Assembly: GCA_964020085.1 (NCBI GenBank)
Contig: OZ026597.1
Location: forward strand, 21,109,021-21,173,020
From: Micromussa lordhowensis
Taxonomy: Eukaryota > Cnidaria > Anthozoa > Scleractinia > Lobophylliidae
Direction: 5' to 3'
DNA: 64,000 nt
Shown: positions 37,102 to 49,142 of the stretch, piece after piece
Position numbering within the stretch: position 1 is the stretch's first letter
Layout of the letters: every line of letters starts with the position of its first letter
Notes under the pieces: model-generated
The model's database searches: none
What the model saw: the letters and a program-made list of their open reading frames with translations, nothing else
What the model was told of the DNA's origin: nothing
Position numbers and translations under genes: made by a program

Positions 37102-37417
37102 TATATGAAAGATCATATATTTGAACAGCGGAAAAGGACTTGAAGACATGATTGATCATCGCAGTTATACACAACTTAGACAGTTGTGAAATTAAAGCCT
37201 GAAAAAACATTCAGGCCTGAACGAGGTTGGAACTCGTGACTTCTGCGATACCGGTGCAGTGCTCTACCAACTGAGCTATCAAGCCAATTACAAACCCGTT
37301 CAGGCCTGATTTTTTTTAGGCTTTAATTTCACAACTGCTTAAGTTGTGTGTACAACTGCGGTGATCAATCATGTCTTCATATATTTTCCGCAGTTCAAAT
37401 ATATGATCTTTCATATA
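37102..37417. mobile_element. Palindromic element enclosing a tRNA-like cloverleaf
   Basis: Inverted repeats of about 120-130 bp run from TATATGAAAGATCATATATT on the left to its complement on the right. They include GTTGTGAAATTAAAGCCT and CAGGCCTGAACG. They flank the tRNA-like sequence at 37214-37285. The arms agree apart from scattered substitutions and small indels. Its mobility is inferred from structure; no target duplication was confirmed. Confidence 0.7.
37214..37285 (-). tRNA. tRNA-like sequence (pseudo-tRNA, apparent anticodon GGT)
   Basis: The 72-nt minus-strand sequence folds as a full cloverleaf. The acceptor stem is GGCTTGA with TCAGGCC, the D arm is GCTC-AGTTGGTA-GAGC, the anticodon arm is CTGCA-CCGGTAT-CGCAG, and the T arm is ACGAG-TTCCAAC-CTCGT. 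The position-33 base is C rather than the near-universal U, one anticodon-stem pair is A-C, and the T loop departs from TTCRANY. Anticodon GGT (Thr) is not the usual eukaryotic one. It is therefore probably a tRNA-derived part of a mobile element, not a working tRNA. Confidence 0.55.
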
Positions 37418-37508
37418 TTCAAGTGCATTATTCAACATCTAAGGGTGTATTACGAAGTCACAAAGAAATGAGAGAAATGATAACTGATAGACTTTAAAAT
37501 AGATTAAA

Positions 37509-37545
<37 letters not shown>

Positions 37546-37563
37546 CGGGGAGCATTACAATAT

Positions 37564-37655
37564 AATTTGGTTTTATCAACTGAGTTGATAATGTGAATTG
37601 GTCACCGTAAAGAGATTCGAAAGCTGACGTTTCGAGCGTTAGCCCTTCCTCCTTC
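37564..37655 (+). repeat. Dispersed repeat copy 2 (TTATCAACTGAGTTGATAA family)
   Basis: This copy carries TTTATCAACTGAGTTGATAA, then AAAGAGATTCGAAAGCTGAC and GTTTCGAGCGTTAGCCCTT. The whole order recurs inverted at 48326-48414. Confidence 0.7.
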
Positions 37656-38873
37656 CCGACACTCGAAATGTCAACTCTCTAGATCTTTAACCAACTCTGC
37701 GACATGGGTGACGCATCTTGTCATTATTATATTACAATGAAGTCAAACCCAAATTATACGGAAAGCATGCCACAGAGACCGCTGAGTATGTCTGAATACA
37801 TTACGAACGTGCTCGTATAGGTGGGATAATTTGAGACGAAATGTATGAGCCTAGGACCAAGGTCACTGTATAACAACATAACGGTCTCTCATACTGAGTT
37901 TAAATACTTCGGCCCTCAGTAACTGTTACTCTACGTTTTCTTCGATTTTAAAGATAATTTCATACAGCGCATAAAATCGGACCAAACAGATCGGGCCACA
38001 ACTCCTTTAAATGAAGTAAGTCTATTCTTCACCGCTGCAGCAATCCAGTGCCTTTCGTAGCGTAGAATTGATTGCATGACTTCCATCTTGCGTACGTGCC
38101 GCGGAATGGAGGATGATATCGAAGAGCGGTGGAAAGAGTCGAAATTAATAAAATCTTTCCAAATAGATGTCTATTTAGTTTATCGTGTTTATATTGCGTC
38201 AGCCTTCGTACAGCATTTGTCAAGAAAGCTGTCGATCTACGAGGTGCAATATATTTATGTATTGACATAAGAGGAAGTTTGTTCGTAGAATTTAGCCATA
38301 GCGACAGGAAAGGAATAAAAAGTATTTCGTTCGCTTTGCTCGCGTGTTTCATTCAATTTGCCCAGTGAATACCCCGTAATTAATTTTGCCGTTTTTTAAT
38401 AACAATCGCTTCCGTTGGATCAAACTGACACGTCCTTATTATCTCGTCGTTTTATGCAGTTAAGCAATCAATAAAACAACACTGAAGTTAACAAACAACT
38501 TGGCACTACGTTTTGTTTTTATAGGAAAAGAACGTGCTGGAGATTTCACAGTCATTGTGAAAGGAGACTATTCGTTACGTAAATTAACCGCCATTTTAGA
38601 TTTCAAAACTGACGTTTCGAGCGTTGATTAATCCTTCATCAAAACAATTCCAGACATGTTACTTTACTTGGTATTCACCTGCAAGATACTACGAAGTAAC
38701 GGGAAAATGAAGGAATAGATCTGCAAAGCTTGAGTGCCAAAAAATTGCAATTTGTTTGACTTGATGCAACGCCTTTCACAAATGGTCATATCACCATACA
38801 ATGGACGAGAAAAATTACATTTAGCAATTATTGAATGAGGCTGAGTAGGATATGAAGAATTCTGCAGAACAAG

Positions 38874-38922
38874 GAGGGTGTTATCCACAGAGGCCAAAGG
38901 CCGAGGTGGATAATACCCTCCG
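38874..38922. repeat. Short inverted repeat
   Basis: GGAGGGTGTTATCCAC and GTGGATAATACCCTCC are near-perfect inverted arms around a 17-nt centre that itself contains GGCC-AAA-GGCC. Confidence 0.6.
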
Positions 38923-39624
38923 TGGTCTAGCGTGGTCTGTCTTATCGACAACGATACGCGTCATCACAGTGGTCAAAATTGAGCTACATCACAAAGCGCG
39001 CGCTTTGCTTTAGTTATTGAGTACGTCAGCAACATACACCCGTGGGCAAACAGTAGATGCTGAAATAGCCGATCAGAATGCGCGCTTTGCTTTGGTTATT
39101 TTATAAACGCTATTGGGAAAGTGCAGGCTGTAGAGAATGCTCCTCCAGTTTCGGGATCTTTTTAACCAAAACGAGGTTCACTAGATTACTGGTAAGTTTA
39201 CAAAAATATGATATATGAATTTTCTTGTGTAGATCAGCTATGCTTAAGATGGAAGAAATTGGCGTTGGCGAGGAAATTGTACGAAAATGTCATATTTACT
39301 ACTACGTAGTCGTAAGTAAGACAGCATGTGGAGTAAGATCCCGCTTTAGGCAAAAGAGCGAAATGTTCAAGAATGCGACAGTCGAGATAGCAGATTTCAA
39401 ATCGCTCATAAGGCTCCACATTTTGTGTTTGAGTAAACGAAATGCTATTTACTGGTGCAAACGGTGTTATTTCTCCATCCTTTTTGCGATGTGTTGTTAG
39501 GTGTCTGGAGTCTGCTTTTGTACAGCGGGGCGCAAAAGTTCCAATCGTCCAAGCTTCCTACATTTGTTGATTTTGGTAATTTTAATGCGGTGATAGATAG
39601 AGCAAGATAGACTGTAGTAAAACG

Positions 39625-40109
39625 TTAATGAAAAACTCTAAAAAATGTCAATGAACATTAAAAAATGTACAAACGTTTCGGGCAGAGCCCTTCATCTGTG
39701 TAAAAAGCCCATTGTGGCAAGTTGGCATACGCCATACAAAAAACCTAACGGTGAACGTGCGCGCGCGTGAAACACAGCGACACGCACAATTTTTCCTGAG
39801 CTCCATCTGTTGTCGTAAAGACGTGGCAGAAACCTAAGGGATTATCTTGTACACTCTGCCGAAAGGAGCGACTCAGCAGAGTGTACAAGATAATCCCTTA
39901 GGTTTCTGCCACGTCTTTACGACAACAGATGGAGCTCAGGAAAAATTGTGCGTGTCGCTGTGTTTCACGCGCGCGCACGTTCACCGTTAGGTTTTTTGTA
40001 TGGCGTATGCCAACTTGCCACAATGGGCTTTTTAACACAGATGAAGGGCTCTGCCCGAAACGTTTGTACATTTTTAATGTTCATTGACACTTTTTAGAAT
40101 TTTCATTAA
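39625..40109. repeat. 485-bp near-perfect palindrome
   Basis: The left arm 39625-39859 and right arm 39876-40109 are almost exact inverted copies around a 16-nt spacer. The arms include GTTTCGGGCAGAGCCCTTCA, ACGTGCGCGCGCGTGAAACA and TAAGGGATTATCTTGTACAC. Only a few mismatches and one-base indels are seen. High identity implies a recent origin or active correction. No coding capacity. Probably a fold-back element. Confidence 0.85.
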
Positions 40110-41967
40110 ATTTTCACTGTTGTCTGTTACGCATCATTTTTCATTTTTTCTCGTAGACTGTGGTAGTCTGTGATGGTTAAGAACTAAGAGATCAACTGTA
40201 GTTTCTTCAGTTCAACTTGTTTTTGAAAACATGATGAAAAGATAATGAGTTATGAAGAAGGCACAGTTCGTACTTGACTTGAGGATTTCAGTCTAACATG
40301 AACAAGGGAAAAAACCTAAACTTACATTATAACGCTTTCTTTTCTGCGCTTTTGTAATTTTTGGAAACAGGAAGCGTTTACTTGCATTGAGAACATCGAT
40401 AAACATCAAACTCCTATTTACCATATGAAAAGAGGATCCAATTTTGAAGAACTGAAGCGTCACTGGAACGATGGCACCACTTCTTAGAACTAATAACATC
40501 GAAAGATGAATATCAATATCAATTAGGTAAATTAGCATATTTTGTGCTGAACACGTACCAACAATTCGAACACTTGTTTGAATGTGAAAAATGCGAAATG
40601 GTTTTCCATTACTCAAGTGCAAGTTCCGGGATAGTAGGTTAGTTCTGTAGACTGATAATCACATTCATCTCAGGCTTAGTAATCGTCTTGTCCTGGTCAC
40701 GTTTCGTAGTTTGCACAGCAATGTTGCTGCCATTATCGATAAGGCACGCTGCATATGAACAAAACGTTTCTCAGGAAGTTTTTAAGAGGTGCTTCCTCCT
40801 GTTCTCGAGTTTTCCAAGACATTTGATTGCCGTTGCTTAAGTAGGAATCAACGCAATTTTTATCAGACTTGAGTTTTTATTTGGAAGGCATATTATTATG
40901 GAAACTTATTTACACCTGTTTAATTAAAAATTCTTAGAAAGTTCGGGTTAAAACAAACATGACTCAATCCTTTAACGTTTACAAATGCTCTTCCTTGCAA
41001 CGGTTTTATTCAAGAGAGGACAAGAACGCCCAGGACTTTGTGGATGGGTTTCAAAAGACTTTGGCATACACCAACATGTCATCAAGGCTTTGTCCCGGGG
41101 GCTTTGCTTTCCCATTACGTGAAATTTCGAATGAAATGAGTCTTAGCAGCTCGGTAACTTGGTGAATTCTAGCACAGGAACGATTGTTTTTAATGCAAAA
41201 TGCACACCAGTGGGATGGTGAGGGGGCTTTTGTCCGCGATGGTATTTGCCAGGCTACCATCGATATCATTTGCATTACGTGCAGTTCACTAAAAAAGAAT
41301 TCAATCACTTAATCATTTATTGATCCCAACCATTTATCAGTTTATGTTTGCGCAACATGTCTCAGTTTGTTAATGCTTAAGTAGCGCCTTTCAGTTGGCT
41401 ATTCACGGGGTAATACTGTCTTCTCGTTGAAACGTTCCTTGGAATCAATACTGAGATACTCATTTGAAGTCGTTTTTTTCTGTCAAAACCAAAGAAATTA
41501 CGGACGGCAACTGTTATGAATGAGAGCACTGCTGAGTTTTGAAACTTTTTTTTGTCGCAGATGGCACGATATTTTTATTTGTTAGTTTCAGGTGGTAACT
41601 TGACACTTTTTCACTTTTTTTTCTCGCACGAATAGTTGCAATTGAAACTGACGAATCAGTGACTCTCGTTCTCGCGGTCAGAATAAACAAACAAGAAGCC
41701 AAACTAGCGAGTCCAAGAACTTTAACTTGATATAAATTTTTGGACGTCTATTTTCTTAGTGTCTTCAGCGACATTTTGACATCTTGCATTAATGGTAATT
41801 CTTAAAACGGAAATTCTTTGGGCGTCTATTTTCTTAGTGTCTTCAGCGGCGTTTTAATAATAGAGAGCTTAAGCAAAGACGTTTTTGAGCGACGTACGGC
41901 AACCGGAAGTGGACGTTTCTCATTTTTGGGCAGTGGATGCGCTCTAACTTTCAAGTAAATCGTCTCT

Positions 41968-42203
41968 GTACGAGTAACGACACTTGGTATTACAAATGTG
42001 GTAGCGCCAAGGTGAGTAAAAGAGAAAACGTCTCATTTCCGGTTGCCGTACGTCGCTCAAAAACGCCTTTGCTTAAGCTCCCTAATAGGGAGCTTAAGCA
42101 AAGGCGTTTTTGAGCGACGCACGGTAACCGGAAATGAGGCGTTTTCTCTTTTTACTCGCCTTGGCGCTACCACATTTGTAATACCAAGTGTCGTTACTCG
42201 TAC
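41968..42203. repeat. 236-bp palindrome with third half-copy on its left
   Basis: Arms run from GTACGAGTAACGACACTTGG to the complement at 42184-42203, centred on CCCTAATAGGG near 42085. The inner motif GAGCTTAAGCAAAGGCGTTT occurs on both sides. A related copy, GAGCTTAAGCAAAGACGTTT, lies at about 41865. The block is therefore three inverted or direct copies of one terminal motif, as in a nested MITE insertion. Confidence 0.75.
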
Positions 42204-42207
42204 TCGT

Positions 42208-42635
42208 ACTTTATGAGAGACGTACAGGCTGCTTCACATTAGTGACGGAATCGGAAGCGGGGTCGGAATCGGAAGCACACGGAGCGTTACGATCCAGTCT
42301 AAATCAAAAATACGGAATCGGAAGCATAGTCGGAAGCTCGACGGAATCGGAGTAAGAAGGATCAGAAGAGTCTCTTTTTCTTCCGATTCCGCTTCCGCTT
42401 CCGTCGCTTCCTATCCAGTGAGCACAAGGTGAATGGAATCGGAAGCGGAAGCGGAATCGGAAGAACAAGAGACTCTTCTGATCCTTCTTACTCCGATTCC
42501 GTCGAGCTTCCGACTATGCTTCCGATTCCGTATTTTTGATTTAGACTGGATCGTAACGCTCCGTGTGCTTCCGATTCCGACCCCGCTTCCGATTCCGTCA
42601 CTAATGTGAAGCAGCCTGTACGTCTCTCATAAAGT
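42208..42635. repeat. 428-bp palindrome built of GGAATCGGAAGC words
   Basis: The ends are ACTTTATGAGAGACGTACAG and its complement. Arms are 42208-42403 and 42440-42635, with a 36-nt loop. Inside, GGAATCGGAAGC and related 6-bp words (CGGAAG) are repeated many times on one arm and as complements on the other. It abuts the 41968-42203 palindrome after four bases, so the two may have inserted one beside or into the other. Confidence 0.85.
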
Positions 42636-43572
42636 GACAAAACTTTAACTGGTTTTTTACCACCAAAAAAAGAACCCAGGCGTTCGGAAGGGTAATGTGT
42701 CAAGGAAACGTCCCAAACTCTGCAGATTACATGGCTTGTTATAAAATTTAAACAGTTTTTCATGTGTCTGGTTGTTTCAAGTCTCAAGTTAGGTAATGCT
42801 GTTTGCCTTCCATAATGTTTTCTTGTTTAAATGGGTTTTGATATCGTTATTAATTTGAAGTGGTTTTGTGGAATATCAAATCGAAAAAAAAACTATGATT
42901 ATTGCTGGCAACAGAATAAGACCATGCCAAATTGGGTCTTGTTATAAAATGAGTTGAATTAGATATGTTGACTAGCAAACGTGACAATTTTACTTTTCAC
43001 ACCAACGTTTGTAACTTGATATTTTTGTTTTCCTCGTAAAGGTGGACGACGCGAAATTCTTGTTTAATTTCTCGAAAAAAGGCGATGTGGTTTTTCTCCA
43101 TTGGTGGAGATAATTGGTATTAAGTTAAATATTTTCATGGCTAGTATGACACGCGTGTTTCGTCTCTGCCAAGAGACTCATCAGAGACCTTTCAGTGTAG
43201 CTAACTCGTCGAACATCGCGTTCGAAGTCCCGCTAGCATCTGAATTGTTTGTGGCAACCTGGCCTTATATCTCATAAAGATTCCCAATTGCGTAACGTGC
43301 AAGTTCAATGCATATTTTCGTATGTTTCATAAGTTAAATATCTGGTGAAAAATGGATTTTTATTCCAAACGCCAATTATCATTTCACGGATAAATACAAA
43401 AAAACTAATCTAATTATCAGATAGTCACGTCTGACATGTCGAGTCACGGAATAGCGCGTCCGTTAACAATAATGCCACTTCGAATTGTTACACAGTGTAA
43501 TCATAAAAGTTACGATTTCCTCGATTGTGATTGGTTTAAAAAACTCCTATTTTCCACTAATTCACTTGCCAA

Positions 43573-43632
43573 GTTGTTATCGGACAGTTTGTTATTGGAC
43601 AGTTTGTTATCGGACAGTTTGCTATCGGACAG
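43573..43632. repeat. Four tandem 15-bp units
   Basis: Units of the form GTTGTTATCGGACAG, later TTTGTTATCGGACAG, repeat four times with one or two changes each. The period is a multiple of three, but the surrounding frame shows no other sign of coding. Confidence 0.8.
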
Positions 43633-43825
43633 TTCAATAAGTCACTCGCATTCAAAGGTGTAGTTTAAATCAACCAATCACATTCAAAGTTGTAGTTTAA
43701 ATCAATCAAACTCAATTTCAGGGCGACATGAAACAATTTACGCCTCCTTTGTCAGCCTTTCAATGCAAATTTTCCCTTTCTTTGTAACCTCTTCTTCTTT
43801 TTTTCTCGGAAATTGTAATTTTTAT

Positions 43826-43957
43826 AATTAATTGGTAATAAGACTTCGTGACGTCCAATTCGGTCTGTAATCATACTCGTGATTTTGTTATCACTTGTAT
43901 GACAACTGACCGAATTGGACTCCACTCAGTCCCATTACCATTACATATCAATTAATA
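43826..43957. mobile_element. ~130-bp MITE-like inverted repeat
   Basis: Outer arms TAATTAATTGGTAAT and ATTACCATTACATATCAATTA, and inner arms GTCCAATTCGGTC and GACCGAATTGGAC, are inverted around a core with TGTAATCAT and TATGACAAC. Structure only; no coding. Confidence 0.6.
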
Positions 43958-46900
43958 CAACTGAGAAGCGTTTCAACGAGAACCTACGGTACAAACGTTT
44001 TTCAACGACTGACTCTGGAAAGCTGTTACACTAACTTGGAACAAACGCCTCTTAACACCAACAACTACCGGCACCTTGCAAATGACTTTATCCACGACGT
44101 AAACGAAACCAACCAACAAACCTCTGACAGACCAACTTTATTTGACTAAAAATAGACGGACCAAGAAACAATACCATCATGGCTAAACTGACCAATCACT
44201 TTCGACGGACCAGACATACAACACCATCAACTGACAAACACTATTCACTTGACTCTGAAGATGACTTCTGCTCAGTTTGTCGAAATGTCAGTCACCAACA
44301 ACGGTTCTTTTCAGAACTATCCTCACCGGACGATCGACGATCACGCAATACGAACTAAAGAACGTTTTGTAAGCTACACCTACGGTGAATCAAATTCTAA
44401 TTTTTTGTGTGTTGTGCATCGTAGCCAAGCAAACTTGTTGGATTACCCTTATCATACTGTTAAGGGTGGGGTCTGCTACCTCCAGCGGCTTTTTCGAGTT
44501 CTCCCAAGCTTTCACGAGTGTTTCTATAACTTGGTAGAAGCACGGAGAACGTGGTTTCTATTTCTTTTAGAAAATTCCGTGACGAAAGAAAGAAAACAAC
44601 TTGTTTTACGTTGATCATCAAAATGTAAGTTCTCTTTGCTAGCGCCATCATTGCGCCAACAGCTTGTACTAGTTCCGTGTTTCTTTCGAGTTATAGAAAC
44701 CAATCAGCGTGCGTTTTTTCTTTTGAGCTATTTTCTGATGTCACGGTTGTAAACATGTGTATACATGTCTGTTTTGTTTTCAGTCTTTTCCTAGTTAAAA
44801 TTGAAGCAATCGGTAAATAAACACAGCCTACATCGAAAGCTCCAATCTTTCAGTTGGGTGTTTGTCGTGAGCAAAATTGTGATTCTGATCACTTTGTTAA
44901 AAAAGTGTTTTAAAACTGAAAGTACCCCTTCAGAAGATTCTTAGCTCTGTGGATCAATTTAATTGGACTCAACAAGATTATCGGTTCTTATTAAAAGCAG
45001 TAACATGCTGAATGAACCTTTCAGTGTTGAAAAGAAGTGTTTCACTGGTAATGTCTATTAATATGTATTTTTCTTCTTGTTTTAGACACTTTGTTACCGC
45101 GCTGTCTGAGAAGAAAGATCACGCTTTTATTATCAAGGTTGGCATTTAAATTCTCTCCATCTTTTTTAAACTAACAGAGAAATAACAACAACATGAAATT
45201 ACGTAAATTCTAGGAGACACGTAGACTCGGAAAAAAGGTATTTTAAAGGTATTTCTTTAGTTTTCGTATGGAGAATTTGCGTTTAAATCGAGAATTGTGC
45301 TGTACTGCAAATTACGTGTCTTTCTTCCTTTTCAGTATTTGCCAAATGAAAATTGACAATCTACTTCCTGGGTGATTATCTAATTTGAATTTCTGTTTCA
45401 GTTCTGGTGTTATTCTTCCCTATTTGTGTCATTCATCAATCCCTGTGGATCCACCAAGCAACAAATGAAATTAAATTTTCTTGGGGAGGTTCCAAGATAC
45501 AGTGATAACACAAAGCAATTTCGGCTTTTTATTGTTTTTATTAGAAAACACGACAGGTGAATTAAATAAATGAACCTCTGGTTGGTGTGGAAAAAAAATT
45601 AATAATCACCCTCACTTCTCAGAACAGATGGGTGGTGGCATTTTATGATAACATCAACACCATAATATTAAGCGTGAAGCTTTAAGAAGTAACATCAGTT
45701 TTTGCTGTAATCCTTTTCTTTCTATCTATTTAAAACGAAACCTGTAATAAAGGGGTGGGTGGCCGTTGTGGAGTTTGTTTTGCCGAGTGCCTTGCAAATG
45801 TCTCAGAAAGGTCTTGGCTAGCAGCTGCGGTGTTATAAACGGAATACTTTAAAATATTTGCATACTGTTTTCTTTTGACAGCAAACAAGCTAGTCCAATT
45901 TACCCCACAACTAACAAAGGTCTGTGATCCTTCCTTGGCTGTTACACTGCGACAAAGGTAAAATGTGAATTTGGCTCGTTTGTGATTAATTAGGACGTAG
46001 TTGCTTTCGAAAAAAGGTTACGTTACTTTGGCGGTGTTGTACTCACCTCACTTAAGCTCCTATACAGGCTTGCTAAATTTGTAAATTGATAAAAAAGGTG
46101 GGAAAGCTAGTGAATCGAACCAGAGCTCAACATTATGTCATGTTATTATAGAACCCACTCACGGGCTACTTCCAACTATTCCAAGCTCATATATATTCTT
46201 TATAGTAACTATTTTATTTCCTGTAAAAATGGAAACAGCTGAGGTAACCAGGGTAAGAAGGTGTTCAATGCTTTATAGAAGCTAGACGTTTTCTTAATAT
46301 TAAAATTTAAAAAATCGACCTTCCTTCTATTATGAGGACTACAGTCTTCTATGGATAAAATTGAACGCAATTATTCCATTTTTAAAAATTTCAATTATTT
46401 TCAAGTCGTGCAGATAATTACTGGATTGAACGTCTGGTGTTTTACCAATTTGAGAACGAAATGCTAAAATTATATTTCAGCACTTATACACTGTGAGAGT
46501 CCGACCAGAAGGTCATCAATCTAGCGTTACTTGTGGTACGAAATTTAATTTGACGCAAAAGGCGTTTTGTTCGAGGTTACGAGTTTTCTACTCCTTGTCA
46601 TATTCATTTATAGTCTTCCTCATTTGATTGTACTTTGTTGTCATTGTTTGTAAGGGTTCCGCCACGAGTTGTCGGATTCATCTGGAGCAAGTTAGGAGCT
46701 CCGTTTTGGTGTAAGTTATGTTTTGTTGTTGGTCATATTTTAATGCGTTTTTTGCCAGATATTGCAACAAATAACGCGCTAACTTGCCAAAAAAACAACA
46801 CCATTGCAACGGCTGACCGTATAATGCCTATGGCATATGATGGTAAAGTAAATTAATGGTTGCGAAATGCCTCTGGCGTAACTAGGGCTATATGTCCTTA

Positions 46901-48325
46901 ACATGTCAGCCCGAGACACTTGCGTCTTTTCGACCCAGGCTGAGCGTTCTCATTTTTCTGCTAATTTTTAGATAAAATTATTCATGTGAATATTCTTAAA
47001 TTATGACGTATGACACTTCGTTTTACAAGTGTTTGACGTCTAGATGGCGTTGAAGTAATTTTGTAGCCAGACTACAGGCAATATAACTTGATATGACAGA
47101 AATAACTTCTTGCGCAAATGTCATTAGCATTGAACATACGGCTATGGCCGTTTTTGTTGTGTTTTTGGCTAGATTTTCCCTTTACGGAAAGGAGGAATTT
47201 TAGACGGTTTAGTTGAAAACATATATTTGCGTTGTATTTACGCATTTGTAACACACACAAAAATTTACATCTAAAATCTCAATATCTGTTTTTTTTTCTC
47301 CATATTCCTATAAATTATGTTCTTTTATAATATCGATAGGACCCTGCGCGCGCTCCGATTGGTATATTCTAAGCTGGAAGCACAAATAAAAGCAAGCATT
47401 TGCAATCGCGTGCTCGTTTATCGTAAACAAACTCTGTGCGACTGATTCGAGTATTTCCCCTGATGAATACAGCAGACAGTATTTACGTAATTTGCCGTTC
47501 CTTGGTTCTGGCTCACTCTTACGGATCTTGCTTTCAGAGTACTTTTCCACCGATTCCAAACACTATTCGACCGGATAAAGACAGCTATCTGTCGCGACTG
47601 GAACTAGTCAACAGCTGCAATCAAAATATAGCTGTTCCCAAAGCCAAGGCGATTCAAAGTCTTCGTCAGTAGCAAATAAAACAAGCAAGCACACCAAACG
47701 CCAAGAGAAGGTCAAACTCGACAAACACCAAAGGCGAAGTCGACTCCCGCTAGAAACAAAGCACATGGTCGATAGAAATGACTTCATTCGCCCTGAATAA
47801 TTTTTCGGTGGGGCCAAATTGGTGTCCATAAGTACATGGTCCAAAAATCTCGAGTTCGACCGCATTAGGAAGGCGTTCTTTGTCGAACGCAATTACGTGA
47901 CAGCGTTGTCAAGGAGGAATGTTCATTGTTCCTCAAATAGCTTTTGCCTCACTAAGATCGCCCCTTTTTTTGAAATGAAACTGTGCGAAACTGAAAAAAA
48001 AAAACGGTTGCACTCTAAGTTTCATTCACTGAAATTTTGTCGCTTCACCGAGATCACTGGAAGCCTCTATTAGTAGTAAGGTTAACGGTTGTTGTTTGCT
48101 AATTAAGCGTTTGATATTCTTATGCCGACAACTCATGCTCTGTCGGATGATGGTTTCGTCTGCTGGCCATTTGATACTCTGATGTTTGTCCATTTGCCAT
48201 TGGTGTTTTTTTTTAAAACCCCTTTAAAAATAAAACAAAACAAAATGTGCAAACAAATTTGATGCTGACAGAACACCTAAAACTGTGGTGCTGGGTCGGT
48301 GTGGAATATTGCAAGAAAATTTGAA

Positions 48326-48414
48326 GACGAAGGGCTAACGCTCGAAACGTCAGCTTTCTAATCTCTTTACGGAAGCCAATTCACATTACCAACTCATTTG
48401 ATAAAACCAAATTA
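48326..48414 (-). repeat. Dispersed repeat copy 3 (TTATCAACTGAGTTGATAA family)
   Basis: It is inverted relative to the copy at 37564. It reads GAAGGGCTAACGCTCGAAAC and then TCTTTACGGAAGCCAATTCAC on plus, the complement of that copy with a few changes. Confidence 0.65.
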
Positions 48415-48638
48415 TCTTGTTTGCACCATTAGCTTACCCGTCAGCTTTGGATGATTATCAAGACTCTCCAGGCCATACCAATACAAATTCAACAGACTGG
48501 TCGTTAGAATAAAAATTACTGATCACTTAGAAAAATTCTCCCAAGTCAGTGGTATTTTAGGACAGGTGCCGACGCAAGTCTTGAATATTGTTGTGTTGAT
48601 GTCTTGAGCGAGGAATGGTCAAAATATCATGAGTTTAA

Positions 48639-49014
48639 GGCCGTGTTCACACTCCGCCGGACGAATTTGAAAACGGAGGTTTCACTCTGAAAACGCATCA
48701 AGCGTTTTCCGTCCACACTGCGGAGAAGTGGAGGGATTTTAAAACGCGTCAGTCACCGGTCATTTGGGATTTGTTGGGGTGGGGGGGGGGGGGGAGATAT
48801 CATGACTATCGTAACTTCATCTTTTTCGAAGAAGCTTTGTTTTCAAAATGTTTTATGTCCACACTAAAATGCAAAACCCGCGTCTTCAAATTCCTCCGGT
48901 TTGAAGAGCGTTTTCGAAAAACTCCCTTTTCGTGTTAGATTAGTGTGGACGCTAGGCCTAACAAGAGGAAGTAGCTCCGTTTACAAATTCCTCCGGCTTA
49001 GTGTGGACGGGGCC
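48639..49014. mobile_element. 376-bp MITE with ~40-bp imperfect inverted ends
   Basis: It starts GGCCGTGTTCACACTCCGCC and ends with CTTAGTGTGGACGGGGCC, whose complement matches the start with a few changes. Similar ends recur internally (GTCCACACT, AGTGTGGACG). A long poly-G run at about 48779-48794 lies inside. Non-coding; terminal motifs of this type are common in non-autonomous DNA transposons. Confidence 0.7.
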
Positions 49015-49142
49015 AAAGCAGTAAGTCTGGGAGGGGCCAAAGCAGTAAGTCTGGGAGTTAAAAGTCTTTAGTAGGCTCTTTCGCAAACGCTGTTTAGGCT
49101 TGCTAGAAAATTTCATGAGAAAGTTATGTCCTTTTAAAAACT

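Noticed and set aside
40293..40622. 109-codon minus-strand frame
   Set aside because: No recognisable motif, no splice signals at sensible places, and it lies in repeat-rich DNA.
42488..42787. 99-codon minus-strand frame with Ser/Glu repeats
   Set aside because: The repeat pattern comes from the GGAATCGGAAGC palindrome, not from coding selection.
47308..47892. Overlapping short frames on both strands near 47.3-47.9 kb
   Set aside because: They looked like a possible transposon fragment, but no frame shows a convincing domain.
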